DNA of 64,000 nucleotides from WTHC01 sp965218725 (GTDB taxonomy: Archaea; Thermoproteota; Nitrososphaeria; Nitrososphaerales; Nitrosopumilaceae), in assembly GCA_965218725.1 (NCBI GenBank), contig CBDCLO010000002.1, positions 248,001 to 312,000 on the forward strand, given 5' to 3'. Position numbers and translations under genes: made by a program. The notes beneath the pieces were generated by a model. The model was not told the DNA's origin. It searched no databases and was given only the letters and a program-made list of their open reading frames with translations. Positions 8,908 through 18,714 of this stretch are shown here, in pieces. Numbering within the stretch: position 1 is the first letter of the stretch; every line of letters starts with the position of its first letter.

Positions 8908-10266
8908 ATGTTGCTTGGTAAGACATATCTTAGGTGTATAGATCCACGGTGTTATTTAAAGTATAATATATGCACAACAGATGTTACTTGTAAAAAAAAA
9001 CATTACTTAGATGTACAATATGACAATACACCATCAAATAAATTAAAGGATTTGTTTTATGAAAGATACAATTCACACCGTAATATATTTGATGAAAGCG
9101 GAGTATGGAGATTCAGAGAGTTACTAAATTTTTGTCAAATAAATACTAATGATATACATGAATGCTCTAAACATTTAGTTTCACTTGATGGGATTGAAGG
9201 AAAACAATCAAAACCATATCACATGTCAAAAGTAGCTAGTTTTGTAGGCTTAAAAAATATTAATCTTTTTTTACAACCAGAGGGATATAACCCAAGTGGA
9301 TCATTTAAAGATAATGGGATGTCAGCTGCAATAACCCATGCAAAACTAATTAATGCAAAAAAAATAATATGTGCATCAACAGGAAACACATCAGCATCTG
9401 CTGGTATGTATACCGCTAATGAAAACATGAGTTGTTATGTATATATTCCAGATAAATATATCGCACCAGGTAAATTAAGTCAAGCATACCAGTTTGGTGC
9501 ACATATAATTAAAATCAATGGAAACTTTGATGATGCATTTTCTAAATCATTTATAGATGCAAAAAAATTTAATTTGTATACAGTTAATTCTATTAATCCA
9601 TTTAGAATAGAAGGGCAAAAAACAATTATGTATAGAGTATTAGAATATTTTGATTGGAATACACCTGATTGGATAGTATATCCTGGTGGTGCATTAGGAA
9701 ATATATCAAGTTGTGGAAAAAGTTTAATGGAATTATATAAGTGGGGTTGGATAAAAAAGATCCCAAGAATAGCTGTAATAAATGCCAATGGAGCAAAAAC
9801 ATTATATGATCTGTATAATGGAAAGTTTGATGATGTAAAACTTAGATGGAACAATGGAAAACCAAATATAGAACTAATAAAAAAATACTACTTATATTTA
9901 AAACAAAAAAAAATAAAACCTAATACACATGCAACTGCAATCCAAATTGGAAAGCCAGGAAATATTTTAAAAGGTATAAGAGCATTGGAGTTCACAAATG
10001 GAATTGTTACAAAAGTATCAGATAAAGAAATGCTTGATGGGATGGCAGTAGTAGGTGTGAATGGATTTGATTGTGAATTAGCATCAGGTGCAGTACCGGC
10101 AGGCATAAAAAAATTGGTACAGAAAGAAACTATAAAAAAGGATGATGTGGTTATAGGTATTTTAACAGGTAGACAAAAAGATTTTATGATGATGGTAAGA
10201 TATCACAACAATCCAAGAAATAGATTTGCAATACCACCGATACATAGTATACGAGATGGAATATAG
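8908..10266 (+). CDS. thrC: Threonine synthase
   Basis: Converts O-phosphohomoserine to threonine with PLP. The PLP lysine is K134 in the motif NPSGSFKDNG, followed by STGNTSASAG (the phosphate-side loop), and the C-terminal half holds the VVGVNGFDCELASGA segment. The N-terminus has four cysteines (C10, C15, C22, C28), like the zinc-ribbon-type N-terminus of many archaeal threonine synthases. The length of 452 residues fits the long form. It works with the homoserine dehydrogenase at 49.3 kb and feeds the threonine ammonia-lyase at the window start. Confidence 0.9.
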   Translation: MLLGKTYLRCIDPRCYLKYNICTTDVTCKKKHYLDVQYDNTPSNKLKDLFYERYNSHRNIFDESGVWRFRELLNFCQINTNDIHECSKHLVSLDGIEGKQSKPYHMSKVASFVGLKNINLFLQPEGYNPSGSFKDNGMSAAITHAKLINAKKIICASTGNTSASAGMYTANENMSCYVYIPDKYIAPGKLSQAYQFGAHIIKINGNFDDAFSKSFIDAKKFNLYTVNSINPFRIEGQKTIMYRVLEYFDWNTPDWIVYPGGALGNISSCGKSLMELYKWGWIKKIPRIAVINANGAKTLYDLYNGKFDDVKLRWNNGKPNIELIKKYYLYLKQKKIKPNTHATAIQIGKPGNILKGIRALEFTNGIVTKVSDKEMLDGMAVVGVNGFDCELASGAVPAGIKKLVQKETIKKDDVVIGILTGRQKDFMMMVRYHNNPRNRFAIPPIHSIRDGI

Positions 10267-10360
10267 GTGATCAATTAGTCTCCAAATGCTTTATAAATAA
10301 TATAAACCAATTAATACTTAAAATTTAAAATGATAATAGAAGGATCGTACTACAAAATTA

Positions 10361-11623
10361 TTGAGGATGCCAATGGAAATCGCGTGGCTTGAGATAGTTT
10401 TATTATCAATATCAATAGGATTATCCGCATTTTTCAGTGGGTTAGAGGTAGCATTGGTAGGTATAAGAAAATCAAAAGTTTTAAGATTAGTAAAAAACAA
10501 AGTAAATGGTTCAGATGCGTTATATAAATTAAAATCTAATCCAAGTAGAATGATGTCAAGTGTAAATTTAGGTAACAATTTAGCTAATGTAGTGTCAACT
10601 ACACTTGCAACAGACATCTCAATAAAAATATTTGGAGATGAAGGAATAGGATTGACTATAGGAATAATGACATTTTTATTATTAGTTTTTGGGGAGATTA
10701 CCCCAAAAACATATTGTAATGCAAATGCAACTAAAATAGCACTTTCATTTGGACGGATTTTGCTATTTTTTAGTTATGTATTATATCCAATTATAAGATT
10801 TTTTGAGGTTATTACTAGAACAATGGTAAAACTTACTGGAAGCAATTACATACCTCCACCATTAACTGAAGAAGAAATAAAAGGAGTAATAGATCAAGGT
10901 TTAGAAGATAAAGTTATCGAAAAACAAGAAAGTAGGTTGATATATGGAGCATTAAATTTTGATGAAACTACAATACGTACAGTTATGACATCAAGAACAA
11001 AGATGTTTACATTAAATGCGAAAATGATGCTATTTGAGGCATTACCACTGATTACAAAAATGGGTTATTCAAGGATACCAGTATATGATGATAATAATAA
11101 AGATGAAATAGTAGGAATAATGAATGTACGCGATGTTTTAAAATATTTAGAGTCAGGAAAAAAAATGGTTACACTAATTAAAATATCCAGAGAACCGATA
11201 TTTGCATCAAGAGAAAAAAAAGTTGGTAGATTATTAAATGAAATGCAAGAAAAACAAATACACATGGCAATAGTGTTGGATGAATTTGGAGGGGTTGAAG
11301 GTTGTGTTACATTGGAAGACTTGGTAGAAGAATTGGTTGGAGAAATACGTGATGAGAAAGACATAAATCAAATAATCTTTCAATATGTTGACAAAAATAC
11401 AATAATTACTAGTGGGGATATAGAAATTGATAAAATAAATGAAATCTTTAATACAAATATTCCTGAAGGTGATGATTATTCATCATTAAATGGTTTATTG
11501 CATGAAAAACTAGGTGATATACCAAAAAAAGGTGATAAAATAAATGTAGAATCATTATCAATAAATATAGAAAATGTCTCAAAAAATAAAGCAGAAAAAA
11601 TTAGAATTCAACGTATTATATAA
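10361..11623 (+). CDS. CNNM/CorC-type membrane protein with CBS pair (hemolysin-like)
   Basis: A 420-residue protein. An N-terminal CNNM (DUF21) membrane domain (first ~160 residues, starting IAWLEIVLLSISIGLSAFFSGLEVAL) is followed by a CBS pair (MTSRTKMFTLN and IFASREKKVGRLLNEMQEKQ, with VLDEFGGVEGCVTLEDLVEELVGEI) and a C-terminal CorC/HlyC domain. Such proteins are implicated in magnesium or other cation transport. The frame starts at TTG 10361; ATG codons at 10367 and 10373 are more likely starts. It stands convergent to the GAPDH gene with 1 bp between stops. Confidence 0.87.
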   Translation: MRMPMEIAWLEIVLLSISIGLSAFFSGLEVALVGIRKSKVLRLVKNKVNGSDALYKLKSNPSRMMSSVNLGNNLANVVSTTLATDISIKIFGDEGIGLTIGIMTFLLLVFGEITPKTYCNANATKIALSFGRILLFFSYVLYPIIRFFEVITRTMVKLTGSNYIPPPLTEEEIKGVIDQGLEDKVIEKQESRLIYGALNFDETTIRTVMTSRTKMFTLNAKMMLFEALPLITKMGYSRIPVYDDNNKDEIVGIMNVRDVLKYLESGKKMVTLIKISREPIFASREKKVGRLLNEMQEKQIHMAIVLDEFGGVEGCVTLEDLVEELVGEIRDEKDINQIIFQYVDKNTIITSGDIEIDKINEIFNTNIPEGDDYSSLNGLLHEKLGDIPKKGDKINVESLSINIENVSKNKAEKIRIQRII

Positions 11624-11624
11624 A

Positions 11625-12677
11625 TTAGTTATAATTAGAAAAATATTCTTCTAACAACTTCTTTTTTTCATTTATATGAAATAAACTTTCTGTGTGTTTT
11701 ATTGCATCACTATAATTTTTTTTAAATAGCATTGCTTGCATCAAAATATGATTTTCTGGAATTACAATCCCTGTCTGATCATCAGAATAACACATTTTTA
11801 TAGTATCATTTGTTATTTCAATAAAATTAGAATAGATATGAATCATGTTGGTATCTTTAAAACTAAATTTTGTGGATTCTGCAAAATCTCTTATTTCTTT
11901 TGTACCATGTGCATTATCAAGTACTACTATACCATATTCATCCTTAAAAAGTGATATTATCTCTTTTTTGTTTGGTGGTATATGTTTAAACCTAATATCT
12001 AAAAAATGCAAGTGCATTTGTCTTGTAGGTACTTTAATTGCTCTTACAAAGATAGGAATCTCTTTTCCGATATAGCTGCTTACATCATTGGCATGATGTG
12101 GATTATATGTTAATTCTATGGAATCATCAACAATTGTTTTTGAATCATCAAGATCTGCCCATCTTCTGATTATTGTAATATCAAATCTAAGTAATTTATC
12201 GTAGTACTTATTTCTTAGTGGGTTTAAAATTCTGCCTATTCCTGTTACATTACAACTTCCTTGTACTACATGTTTTTTACCTATAGCATTTTGATAATTT
12301 ACTTTTGAATTAAACAGTAAATCAGAAACAGCATTATTTCCAAAAATTGTTTCACCACCTTGATAAATTACCATGATATTTTTTTTATCATATAGGTTTT
12401 TTTTGTTATAATATCCATGACCACTAGGTGATGCATCAATCACTAGATCACATTTATCTAATGCAGTTTCAATGGTACCGCTGATCTTATAATTTTTAAA
12501 TATACTCTGTAATTTTTTTGGAACATATATGTCTAATCCATGTGCTAAAGCATGTTGTATGGTATTATGATCTGGAGTATATTTACCTATTCCAACTATT
12601 TTTATCTCTGGGTCGTCCTGTATAAATTTTGTAATCCGTTTTCCTATAGAACCATAACCATTTACAAAAACATCCAT
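11625..12677 (-). CDS. gap: Type II glyceraldehyde-3-phosphate dehydrogenase, archaeal
   Basis: Interconverts glyceraldehyde-3-phosphate and 1,3-bisphosphoglycerate using NAD(P), mainly in gluconeogenesis in this group. The N-terminal Rossmann motif is VNGYGSIGKRI (residues 5-15) and the catalytic cysteine is C142 in VVQGSCNVTGIGR, both typical of the archaeal type II enzyme. The length of 350 residues is normal. Start is ATG at 12677. It is divergent from HMG-CoA synthase across 96 bp that contain a symmetric element. Confidence 0.93.
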   Translation of the reverse strand: MDVFVNGYGSIGKRITKFIQDDPEIKIVGIGKYTPDHNTIQHALAHGLDIYVPKKLQSIFKNYKISGTIETALDKCDLVIDASPSGHGYYNKKNLYDKKNIMVIYQGGETIFGNNAVSDLLFNSKVNYQNAIGKKHVVQGSCNVTGIGRILNPLRNKYYDKLLRFDITIIRRWADLDDSKTIVDDSIELTYNPHHANDVSSYIGKEIPIFVRAIKVPTRQMHLHFLDIRFKHIPPNKKEIISLFKDEYGIVVLDNAHGTKEIRDFAESTKFSFKDTNMIHIYSNFIEITNDTIKMCYSDDQTGIVIPENHILMQAMLFKKNYSDAIKHTESLFHINEKKKLLEEYFSNYN

Positions 12678-12701
12678 GTTTTAAATATAATGCAGGTTTT
12701 A

Positions 12702-12741
12702 TTTAGTGTAATTACAATTTAAATATAATAATAACACTAAA
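12702..12741. promoter_or_regulatory. Inverted repeat in the gap/mvaS divergent promoter
   Basis: TTTAGTGT at 12702-12709 is mirrored by ACACTAAA at 12734-12741, separated by 24 bases. The element lies near the middle of the 96-bp region between two divergent start codons. It could be a shared operator, but 8-bp arms may also arise by chance in AT-rich DNA. Confidence 0.3.
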
Positions 12742-12773
12742 AAATTCTTATATAAGTATTAATTAAATAATAT

Positions 12774-14165
12774 ATGACAGCTGGTATAGATGATATATCA
12801 ATTTATATACCACATTTATTTTTAACCGCATCTGATTTTGCATCTGCACGTGGATTTGATGTAGCCAAACTTGAGCAAGGATTAGGAATATCTAAAATGG
12901 CAATTGTTGATACAAACCAAGATCCAGCTTGTTTAGCTGCAAATGCCTGTCTAAAAATAATGCAAAAAAATGATTTGATGCCAAAAGATATAGGAAGGTT
13001 ATACGTAGCCACTGAATCATCGTTAGATGAGTCAAAGGCATTAAATTCATATGTAATTGGAATGTTAGAACAGGTTTATGGTAGTGGTTCATTTGAACAC
13101 TGTGGCGGAATAGAATGTAAATTTGCATGTGTAAGTGGATCTTATGCACTATATGATAATTCTAATTGGATTAGAGCAGGTGAAGCAGAAAATAAGTATG
13201 CATTAGTAGTTGTTACTGATATAGCTAAATATGATCTATATTCTAGTGGTGAAGCTACACAAGGTGCTGGTGCCATAGCTATATTGCTTAATGACAATCC
13301 AAGATTATTAGAATTTGATCCAAGAATAAATTCTACATCAATTAGAAATGAATATGATTTTTACAGGCCATTTGGAAAAGAAACACCAATAGTTAATGGA
13401 CGATATTCTAATTTATTATATTTAATACAAGTAAAAAATGCATTAATAACCTACAAAAAAAAAGCATTTACAAGTGGATTAATTAAAATAAAACATGATG
13501 AAACTATTCTTGATTATATAGATTATTTGAACATGCACTTACCATATAGCAATATGGGTAAAAAAGCGTTAGCATATTTATTACGACATGAATGGAGAGA
13601 TTTATCGAGATGGGATAATATAATTAAGAAAATTGGGATGGTTGAACCGTCTCCTAATGACCCGCGTGGAACAATTGAATCAGTTCTAGCTGATTCTGAA
13701 TTCATGAAAAATGATCATAGATTTACAAAATTATTTACTAAAACAGATGAATTTCAAGATGTCTATGAATCAAAACTTGCAAGTTCATTAATTGCATCTA
13801 AAATAATAGGCAATTTGTATACCGCATCATTATATTTAGGTTTTAGAAGTAACCTTGAATTTGAATTTCAAAAAGGAATTGACTTGGCTGAAAAACGTAT
13901 AGGGTTTGGATCATATGGAAGTGGCTGTAGTGCAATGATATTTAGTGGTGTGATTAAATCTAATTACAAAGAAGTCGTCAAAGATATGAATTTAGAAATA
14001 GAAATAGGGGAAAGGAAAAAAATTAATCTTGAAGAATATGAGGAGCTTCATGAGAATAAACGTAGTTTTAATGAAAATATATTGAATAGTAAGAAAGAGT
14101 TTATACTTGTTGGGTTAGGAAATACACAAAGTAGTAGTGGTAAACGTACATACAGATTTAATTAA
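12774..14165 (+). CDS. mvaS: Hydroxymethylglutaryl-CoA synthase
   Basis: Condenses acetyl-CoA with acetoacetyl-CoA to HMG-CoA for isoprenoid lipid synthesis. The 463-residue protein shows the HMGCS catalytic cysteine C119 in KFACVSGSYAL, an early conserved acid in LYVATESSLDES (E81) and the GSYGSGCSAMIFSG C-terminal motif. It is longer than bacterial or euryarchaeal enzymes (~350-390 aa), with an insertion in the second half (DNIIKKIGMVEPSPNDPRG region). It is divergent from gap. The thiolase and DUF35 partner lie about 7 kb upstream rather than adjacent. Confidence 0.88.
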   Translation: MTAGIDDISIYIPHLFLTASDFASARGFDVAKLEQGLGISKMAIVDTNQDPACLAANACLKIMQKNDLMPKDIGRLYVATESSLDESKALNSYVIGMLEQVYGSGSFEHCGGIECKFACVSGSYALYDNSNWIRAGEAENKYALVVVTDIAKYDLYSSGEATQGAGAIAILLNDNPRLLEFDPRINSTSIRNEYDFYRPFGKETPIVNGRYSNLLYLIQVKNALITYKKKAFTSGLIKIKHDETILDYIDYLNMHLPYSNMGKKALAYLLRHEWRDLSRWDNIIKKIGMVEPSPNDPRGTIESVLADSEFMKNDHRFTKLFTKTDEFQDVYESKLASSLIASKIIGNLYTASLYLGFRSNLEFEFQKGIDLAEKRIGFGSYGSGCSAMIFSGVIKSNYKEVVKDMNLEIEIGERKKINLEEYEELHENKRSFNENILNSKKEFILVGLGNTQSSSGKRTYRFN

Positions 14166-14326
14166 TATATTGTCCTGATTAATAAGAGTGTAACAAATGA
14201 ATATTATAAAAATTAATTTATGATAATTAAATAGAGGTAAAACTATATTTATTACGCATAAATAGTGACAGAGTGTTATTAACCTAAATTAGTTTAGTGA
14301 CAGTAACTAAATATTTAGAAGTGCTA

Positions 14327-15013
14327 TCACAATTCAAATAATCTCTTTAGTGTAATAGACTTTATTATGTAGTTAGAAAGTTGATCTATTTCTAATTTAT
14401 TATGCGGTATAATAGCAATAATTGGAATGTTGATTAATTCTCTTAAACTACATTTTAGTTCATTAGAATCATAACCATCAATAGTTAAATTATTAATTAT
14501 CAAACCACGTATATTGATGCCATATGTCCTACATAACATACATGTCATGATAGTATGATTTATGGTCCCAATTTTAGTATCTGTGACAACTATAGTATCT
14601 AAATTCATATCTTTAATAGTATTAATTAAAAAATAATTTTTTAATATCGGTGTCATTATTCCACCTATTCCTTCAACCAACATAACATCATGTAATATAC
14701 GTAATTTATCAAAACATTCTAAAACTATATTTGTATCTATTACCGTATTAAATTTTTTTATGAAGGAATATGGAGATGCTTCCATAGGAAAGAAAAATGG
14801 ATTTATTAGTTTTTCTTTATCATGTATTTTTGCAGCATTAGCAATAATCTGAACATCGTGTGATTTATAACCTTGTTTTTGAGACGATCCGCTTGCAAAA
14901 GGTTTCATTATACCAACATTAATACTTAATTTTTTAAGTGCAGCTACAATACCAGCTACAACATATGTTTTACCAACATTTGTATCAGTACCAGTAATAA
15001 AATATGATCTCAC
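14327..15013 (-). CDS. bioD: ATP-dependent dethiobiotin synthetase BioD
   Basis: Closes the ureido ring of dethiobiotin from 7,8-diaminopelargonate, CO2 and ATP. The P-loop GTDTNVGKT occupies residues 8-16 and KPFASG (about 37-42) is the conserved substrate-side lysine segment; VEGIGGIMTP is the BioD G-loop. The length of 228 residues is typical. It is divergent from the bioA-bioB-bioF operon, with 64 bp between start codons containing a perfect 9-bp dyad. Confidence 0.92.
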   Translation of the reverse strand: MRSYFITGTDTNVGKTYVVAGIVAALKKLSINVGIMKPFASGSSQKQGYKSHDVQIIANAAKIHDKEKLINPFFFPMEASPYSFIKKFNTVIDTNIVLECFDKLRILHDVMLVEGIGGIMTPILKNYFLINTIKDMNLDTIVVTDTKIGTINHTIMTCMLCRTYGINIRGLIINNLTIDGYDSNELKCSLRELINIPIIAIIPHNKLEIDQLSNYIIKSITLKRLFEL

Positions 15014-15029
15014 AACTAAATGTAATTAT

Positions 15030-15059
15030 TTTATAGTAGATAACTTTTCATACTATAAA
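15030..15059. promoter_or_regulatory. Symmetric element in the bioD/bioA divergent promoter
   Basis: TTTATAGTA (15030-15038) and TACTATAAA (15051-15059) form a perfect 9-bp inverted repeat with a 12-base spacer. Each arm contains a TATA-like hexamer facing one gene, about 19-24 bp before the respective start codon, the distance expected for leaderless archaeal mRNAs. The element may be two mirror-image promoters, an operator, or both. Confidence 0.55.
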
Positions 15060-15077
15060 TAACATAAAAATAAACCA

Positions 15078-16373
15078 ATGAAAAAAAGCTATATTTGGCA
15101 TCCTAATACACAAATGAAAGAATGGGATGAATTTCATACTATAAAAAAAGGAAAGGGTGTGTGGCTAGTAGATTCATACGGTAATAAGTTACTTGATGGT
15201 GTTGCTAGTATGTGGTGTAATGTATGGGGACATTCCAAAAAGGAATTAGTAGATGTGATTATAAAACAAACTAGGCAATTACAGCATTCATCTCTTTTCA
15301 ACTTAACAAATGAGCCATCTGAAAAGCTTGCTAAAAAACTAATACAGATTTCACCATATATGAATAAAGTATTTTATTCTGATAATGGATCTACCGCAAT
15401 GGAAATAGCATGTAAGATGGCATTACAATATTGGCAAAATATAGGAATTAATAAAAATAAATTTGTTACATTTGAAAACGGTTATCATGGTGACACTTTT
15501 GGTACAATGTCAATTGGTTATATACATGTATTTTTTTCAAAATTCAAAAGACAACTGTTTCCAGTTATAAAAATTAAGGTACCAACAAAATCAAAAATAT
15601 TATCAAAAACTACATTTGATGAACAACTAGAAAGATGCCTTAATAAATTAGAAAAAATATTTTCAAATAATAATAAAATTGCTGCATTTGTAATGGAGAG
15701 TGGTGCACAAATTGCAGGTGGTGTTATAATATACCCTGATAAATTACAACAACGAATAAGTAAATTATGTAAGAAATATGATGTGTTACTAATATTAGAT
15801 GAAATTGCTACAGGATTTGGTAGACTAGGATCATTTATAGAATATAAAAAACAACATAGCATACCTGATATTGTGGCATATGGAAAAATGTTAACAGGTG
15901 GATATATGACATTATCAGCAACACTTACAACAGAAAAAATCTATAATGCGTTTATTGGTAATTTTTATGATATGAAACATTTATTTCATGGACATACATA
16001 CACTGGCAATCCTATTGCATCTGCGGTAGCATTGGAAAATCTTAATCTATATAAAAAAAATGGATTGATTAAAAAAATTAAAATAACATCAGATATTTTT
16101 AAAAAAAGATGTGAAGAAATAATAAATTTAAACATTGTAGGTGATGTAAGAACAAAAGGATTATTAATGGGTATAGACCTAAGGACCAGTAATAATAATA
16201 AGAATTCCGTTAATAAAGTTGTTTTTAGTGAAGGTATAAAAAATAGAATATATTTACGTACATTAGGAAGTACTGTAATACTTGTTCCGCCGCTTGCGAT
16301 TGCTGAACATGAAATAAATTTTTTAATAAATATGACTATAAAAACCATTAAAAAAATTTCAAATATTATTTAA
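15078..16373 (+). CDS. bioA: Adenosylmethionine-8-amino-7-oxononanoate aminotransferase BioA
   Basis: Transfers the amino group of S-adenosylmethionine to KAPA to give diaminopelargonate; PLP fold type I. Visible motifs are WHPNTQMKEW at the N-terminus (characteristic of BioA), FYSDNGSTAMEIA (99-111), ENGYHGDT (133-140), DEIATGFGRLG (241-251) and the PLP lysine K270 in AYGKMLTGG. The length of 431 residues is normal. It is first in the bioA-bioB-bioF transcript, 70 bp before bioB. Confidence 0.93.
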   Translation: MKKSYIWHPNTQMKEWDEFHTIKKGKGVWLVDSYGNKLLDGVASMWCNVWGHSKKELVDVIIKQTRQLQHSSLFNLTNEPSEKLAKKLIQISPYMNKVFYSDNGSTAMEIACKMALQYWQNIGINKNKFVTFENGYHGDTFGTMSIGYIHVFFSKFKRQLFPVIKIKVPTKSKILSKTTFDEQLERCLNKLEKIFSNNNKIAAFVMESGAQIAGGVIIYPDKLQQRISKLCKKYDVLLILDEIATGFGRLGSFIEYKKQHSIPDIVAYGKMLTGGYMTLSATLTTEKIYNAFIGNFYDMKHLFHGHTYTGNPIASAVALENLNLYKKNGLIKKIKITSDIFKKRCEEIINLNIVGDVRTKGLLMGIDLRTSNNNKNSVNKVVFSEGIKNRIYLRTLGSTVILVPPLAIAEHEINFLINMTIKTIKKISNII

Positions 16374-16443
16374 ATTTTTCTATACATCATCAATTAATTA
16401 CATAATTAGAAAATTTTATTTGGTAATAAAATAAGTTACATGT

Positions 16444-17427
16444 ATGGTTTGTATCGCTAATGGGTTTATAATAAATTGTCAAGACAAGATTATGGCTGGT
16501 GGTAGAATAGATAGTAGAGACGCATATAAGATCATGAATGCACCACCAGACACATTACATATTTTATCTGATTCAGCAAATAAAATAACACGAAAATTTC
16601 ATGGAAAAAAGGTAGATATAGAACAACTGTCAAATATCAAAAAAAATAATTGCAGCGAAGATTGTTCATTTTGTAGCCAATCTGCTTTTTTTGACACTAA
16701 CGTGAGTAAACATAATTTGTTATCTACAAAAAAAATACTACAACAAATAAAAAATGCTGTTGATAACGGTGCAAAATCATATTGTTTAGTAGCTGCATGG
16801 AGACAACCTCCTCATAATGACTTTACTATGATTTGCAATACAATTCTAAAAATAAAAGAATATTTTAGGATTGAAATAGAATGTAGTTTAGGTTTTTTGA
16901 CACTAGAACAAGCAAAAAAGCTTAAGAGCGTGGGTGTAAAAAGATATAATCATAACTTAGAAACAGCTAGATCTAAATTTTCTGACATATGCACGACACA
17001 TACATATGATGACAGAATAAATACGTTATTAATAGCAAAAAAAGCTGGATTAGAGTTATGTACAGGAGGTATATTAGGTATTGGGGAAACAAGAGAACAG
17101 AGACTTGAATTAGTTATAGATATTGCAAAAATACAACCTGAAGAAGTAACTATTAATTTACTTGTAGCTATACCTGGAACACCATTAGAGTTTCAAAAAC
17201 CACTCTCTATAGGTGAAATATTAAGGACGTTTGCAGTGATCAGGTTTCTTTTACCTAGATCAATAATTAAAATTTCTGGTGGTAGAGAAATAAATCTAAA
17301 TGATGATGGAGAGAAGCTTTTATTAGGTGGAGCTAATGGAATAATTAGTTCAGGGTATCTAACAATCAATGGCAACAGCATCAAAGACGATCTAAAAATG
17401 ATAAAGAAATTAGGTCTTGAAGTATAA
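16444..17427 (+). CDS. bioB: Biotin synthase BioB
   Basis: Radical SAM enzyme inserting sulfur into dethiobiotin. The SAM-cluster cysteines are C70, C74 and C77 in NCSEDCSFCSQSA. Downstream, the YNHNLETARSKF segment and SGGREINL close to the C-terminus match BioB. The length of 327 residues is normal. It overlaps bioF by 11 bp, which points to translational coupling within bioA-bioB-bioF. Confidence 0.94.
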   Translation: MVCIANGFIINCQDKIMAGGRIDSRDAYKIMNAPPDTLHILSDSANKITRKFHGKKVDIEQLSNIKKNNCSEDCSFCSQSAFFDTNVSKHNLLSTKKILQQIKNAVDNGAKSYCLVAAWRQPPHNDFTMICNTILKIKEYFRIEIECSLGFLTLEQAKKLKSVGVKRYNHNLETARSKFSDICTTHTYDDRINTLLIAKKAGLELCTGGILGIGETREQRLELVIDIAKIQPEEVTINLLVAIPGTPLEFQKPLSIGEILRTFAVIRFLLPRSIIKISGGREINLNDDGEKLLLGGANGIISSGYLTINGNSIKDDLKMIKKLGLEV

Positions 17428-18544
17428 TTTAGCGTTCATAGATTCAATACTTAGGAAATTAAAACAAGAAAAATTCTATAGAGAGATGGTATACAGCAGG
17501 AGTTCTGGATCTTGTATTTATATAAATAAGAGAAAATTAATAAATTTATGTTCTAATGATTACTTAGGAATTAATATTAAAAACAAAATCATTAATAAAA
17601 CACAAACTAGTTCACGGTTAATAAACAGTGAATCTATATTTAAAATATTAGAAAAGAAACTAGCAAAATATAAAATGCAAGAGAATGCACTGGTATACGC
17701 AAATGGTTATATGGCAAATTTAGGATCTGTCTCAACGTTAATAAAAAAAAATGACATAGTCTTTAGTGACGAGCTAAATCATGCTAGTATAGTTGATGCA
17801 TGTAAACTAACAAATGCAAAAATTTTAGTGTATAAACATAATGATATTGATGATCTAGTTTCAAAAATAAAAGATCAAAATAATCGCAAGTTCATAATAA
17901 CAGAGGGTATTTTTAGTATGGATGGGGATTTTGCTAATTTAAAACAAATCACTGAAATTGCTGAAAAAAACAACATAATTACAATTTTAGATGATGCGCA
18001 CGGAGACTTTGTTGTAGGAAATGATGGAATGGGTACAGCAAGTTATTTTAATGTTGAAAAAAAAATTGATTTATACATCAGCAGTTTAAGTAAAGGACTA
18101 GGATCATTTGGTGGATATATCGCATCACAAAAAAATTTTGTAGACCTATGTATTAACAAATCAAGACAGTTTATATACACAACTGCACTACCATCGTCAT
18201 TAGTTCAGTTAGCATTATATAAACTTAAATCTGATAGAAAAAAAAGAAGAGAGAAACTATATAAAAATATTAAATATTTGATTAGTGGTTTAAAAAGATC
18301 TGGATATGAGATTAAATCATTTACACATATAATACCAATAGTAATAGGAAAAGAAAAACACGCAATAGAATTTGGAGAATATTTATTAAAAAATGGAATT
18401 TATGCAATGCCTATAAGGTATCCTACCGTTGCTAAAAATAGATCACGTATTAGAATATCAGTTACAGCTTACTTATCTATAAAACAATTAGAAAATATAA
18501 TAAATATTTTTGAAATTGGAAGAAAAAAATTTAAATTATGTTAA
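17417..18544 (+). CDS. bioF: 8-amino-7-oxononanoate synthase BioF
   Basis: PLP-dependent condensation of pimeloyl thioester with alanine, the first dedicated step of biotin ring assembly. DDAHG (192-196) and the PLP lysine K226 in SSLSKGLGSFGG are diagnostic of the alpha-oxoamine synthase family, as is LCSNDYLG near the N-terminus. The start is TTG 17417, inside the end of bioB; no later start leaves the N-terminus intact. No pimeloyl-forming enzyme gene is seen in the window, so the pimeloyl source is not explained here. Confidence 0.9.
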   Translation: MKYNLAFIDSILRKLKQEKFYREMVYSRSSGSCIYINKRKLINLCSNDYLGINIKNKIINKTQTSSRLINSESIFKILEKKLAKYKMQENALVYANGYMANLGSVSTLIKKNDIVFSDELNHASIVDACKLTNAKILVYKHNDIDDLVSKIKDQNNRKFIITEGIFSMDGDFANLKQITEIAEKNNIITILDDAHGDFVVGNDGMGTASYFNVEKKIDLYISSLSKGLGSFGGYIASQKNFVDLCINKSRQFIYTTALPSSLVQLALYKLKSDRKKRREKLYKNIKYLISGLKRSGYEIKSFTHIIPIVIGKEKHAIEFGEYLLKNGIYAMPIRYPTVAKNRSRIRISVTAYLSIKQLENIINIFEIGRKKFKLC

Positions 18545-18645
18545 TAATTCATGTCAAGACCTACAAACATTGGAGATCCTAGAAAATATGCTACAGTAAT
18601 AATTAGGCCTAAGATTACTCCTATTGCAATATACCTTTTGTTCAT
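18541..18645 (-). CDS. Possible single-helix membrane micro-protein (34 aa)
   Basis: A minus-strand frame from ATG (18643-18645) to TAA (18541-18543) encodes a basic start (MNKRY), one hydrophobic segment (IAIGVILGLIITVAYFLG) and a short tail. The stop overlaps the end of bioF. It resembles the many one-helix proteins predicted in thaumarchaea, but no motif proves it is translated. Confidence 0.4.
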   Translation of the reverse strand: MNKRYIAIGVILGLIITVAYFLGSPMFVGLDMNY

Positions 18646-18714
18646 ACAATACTAATAATATTACAACAATAAAAATAATAAAGTTATATTATTGTGAAAT
18701 ACAATATATTAAAA

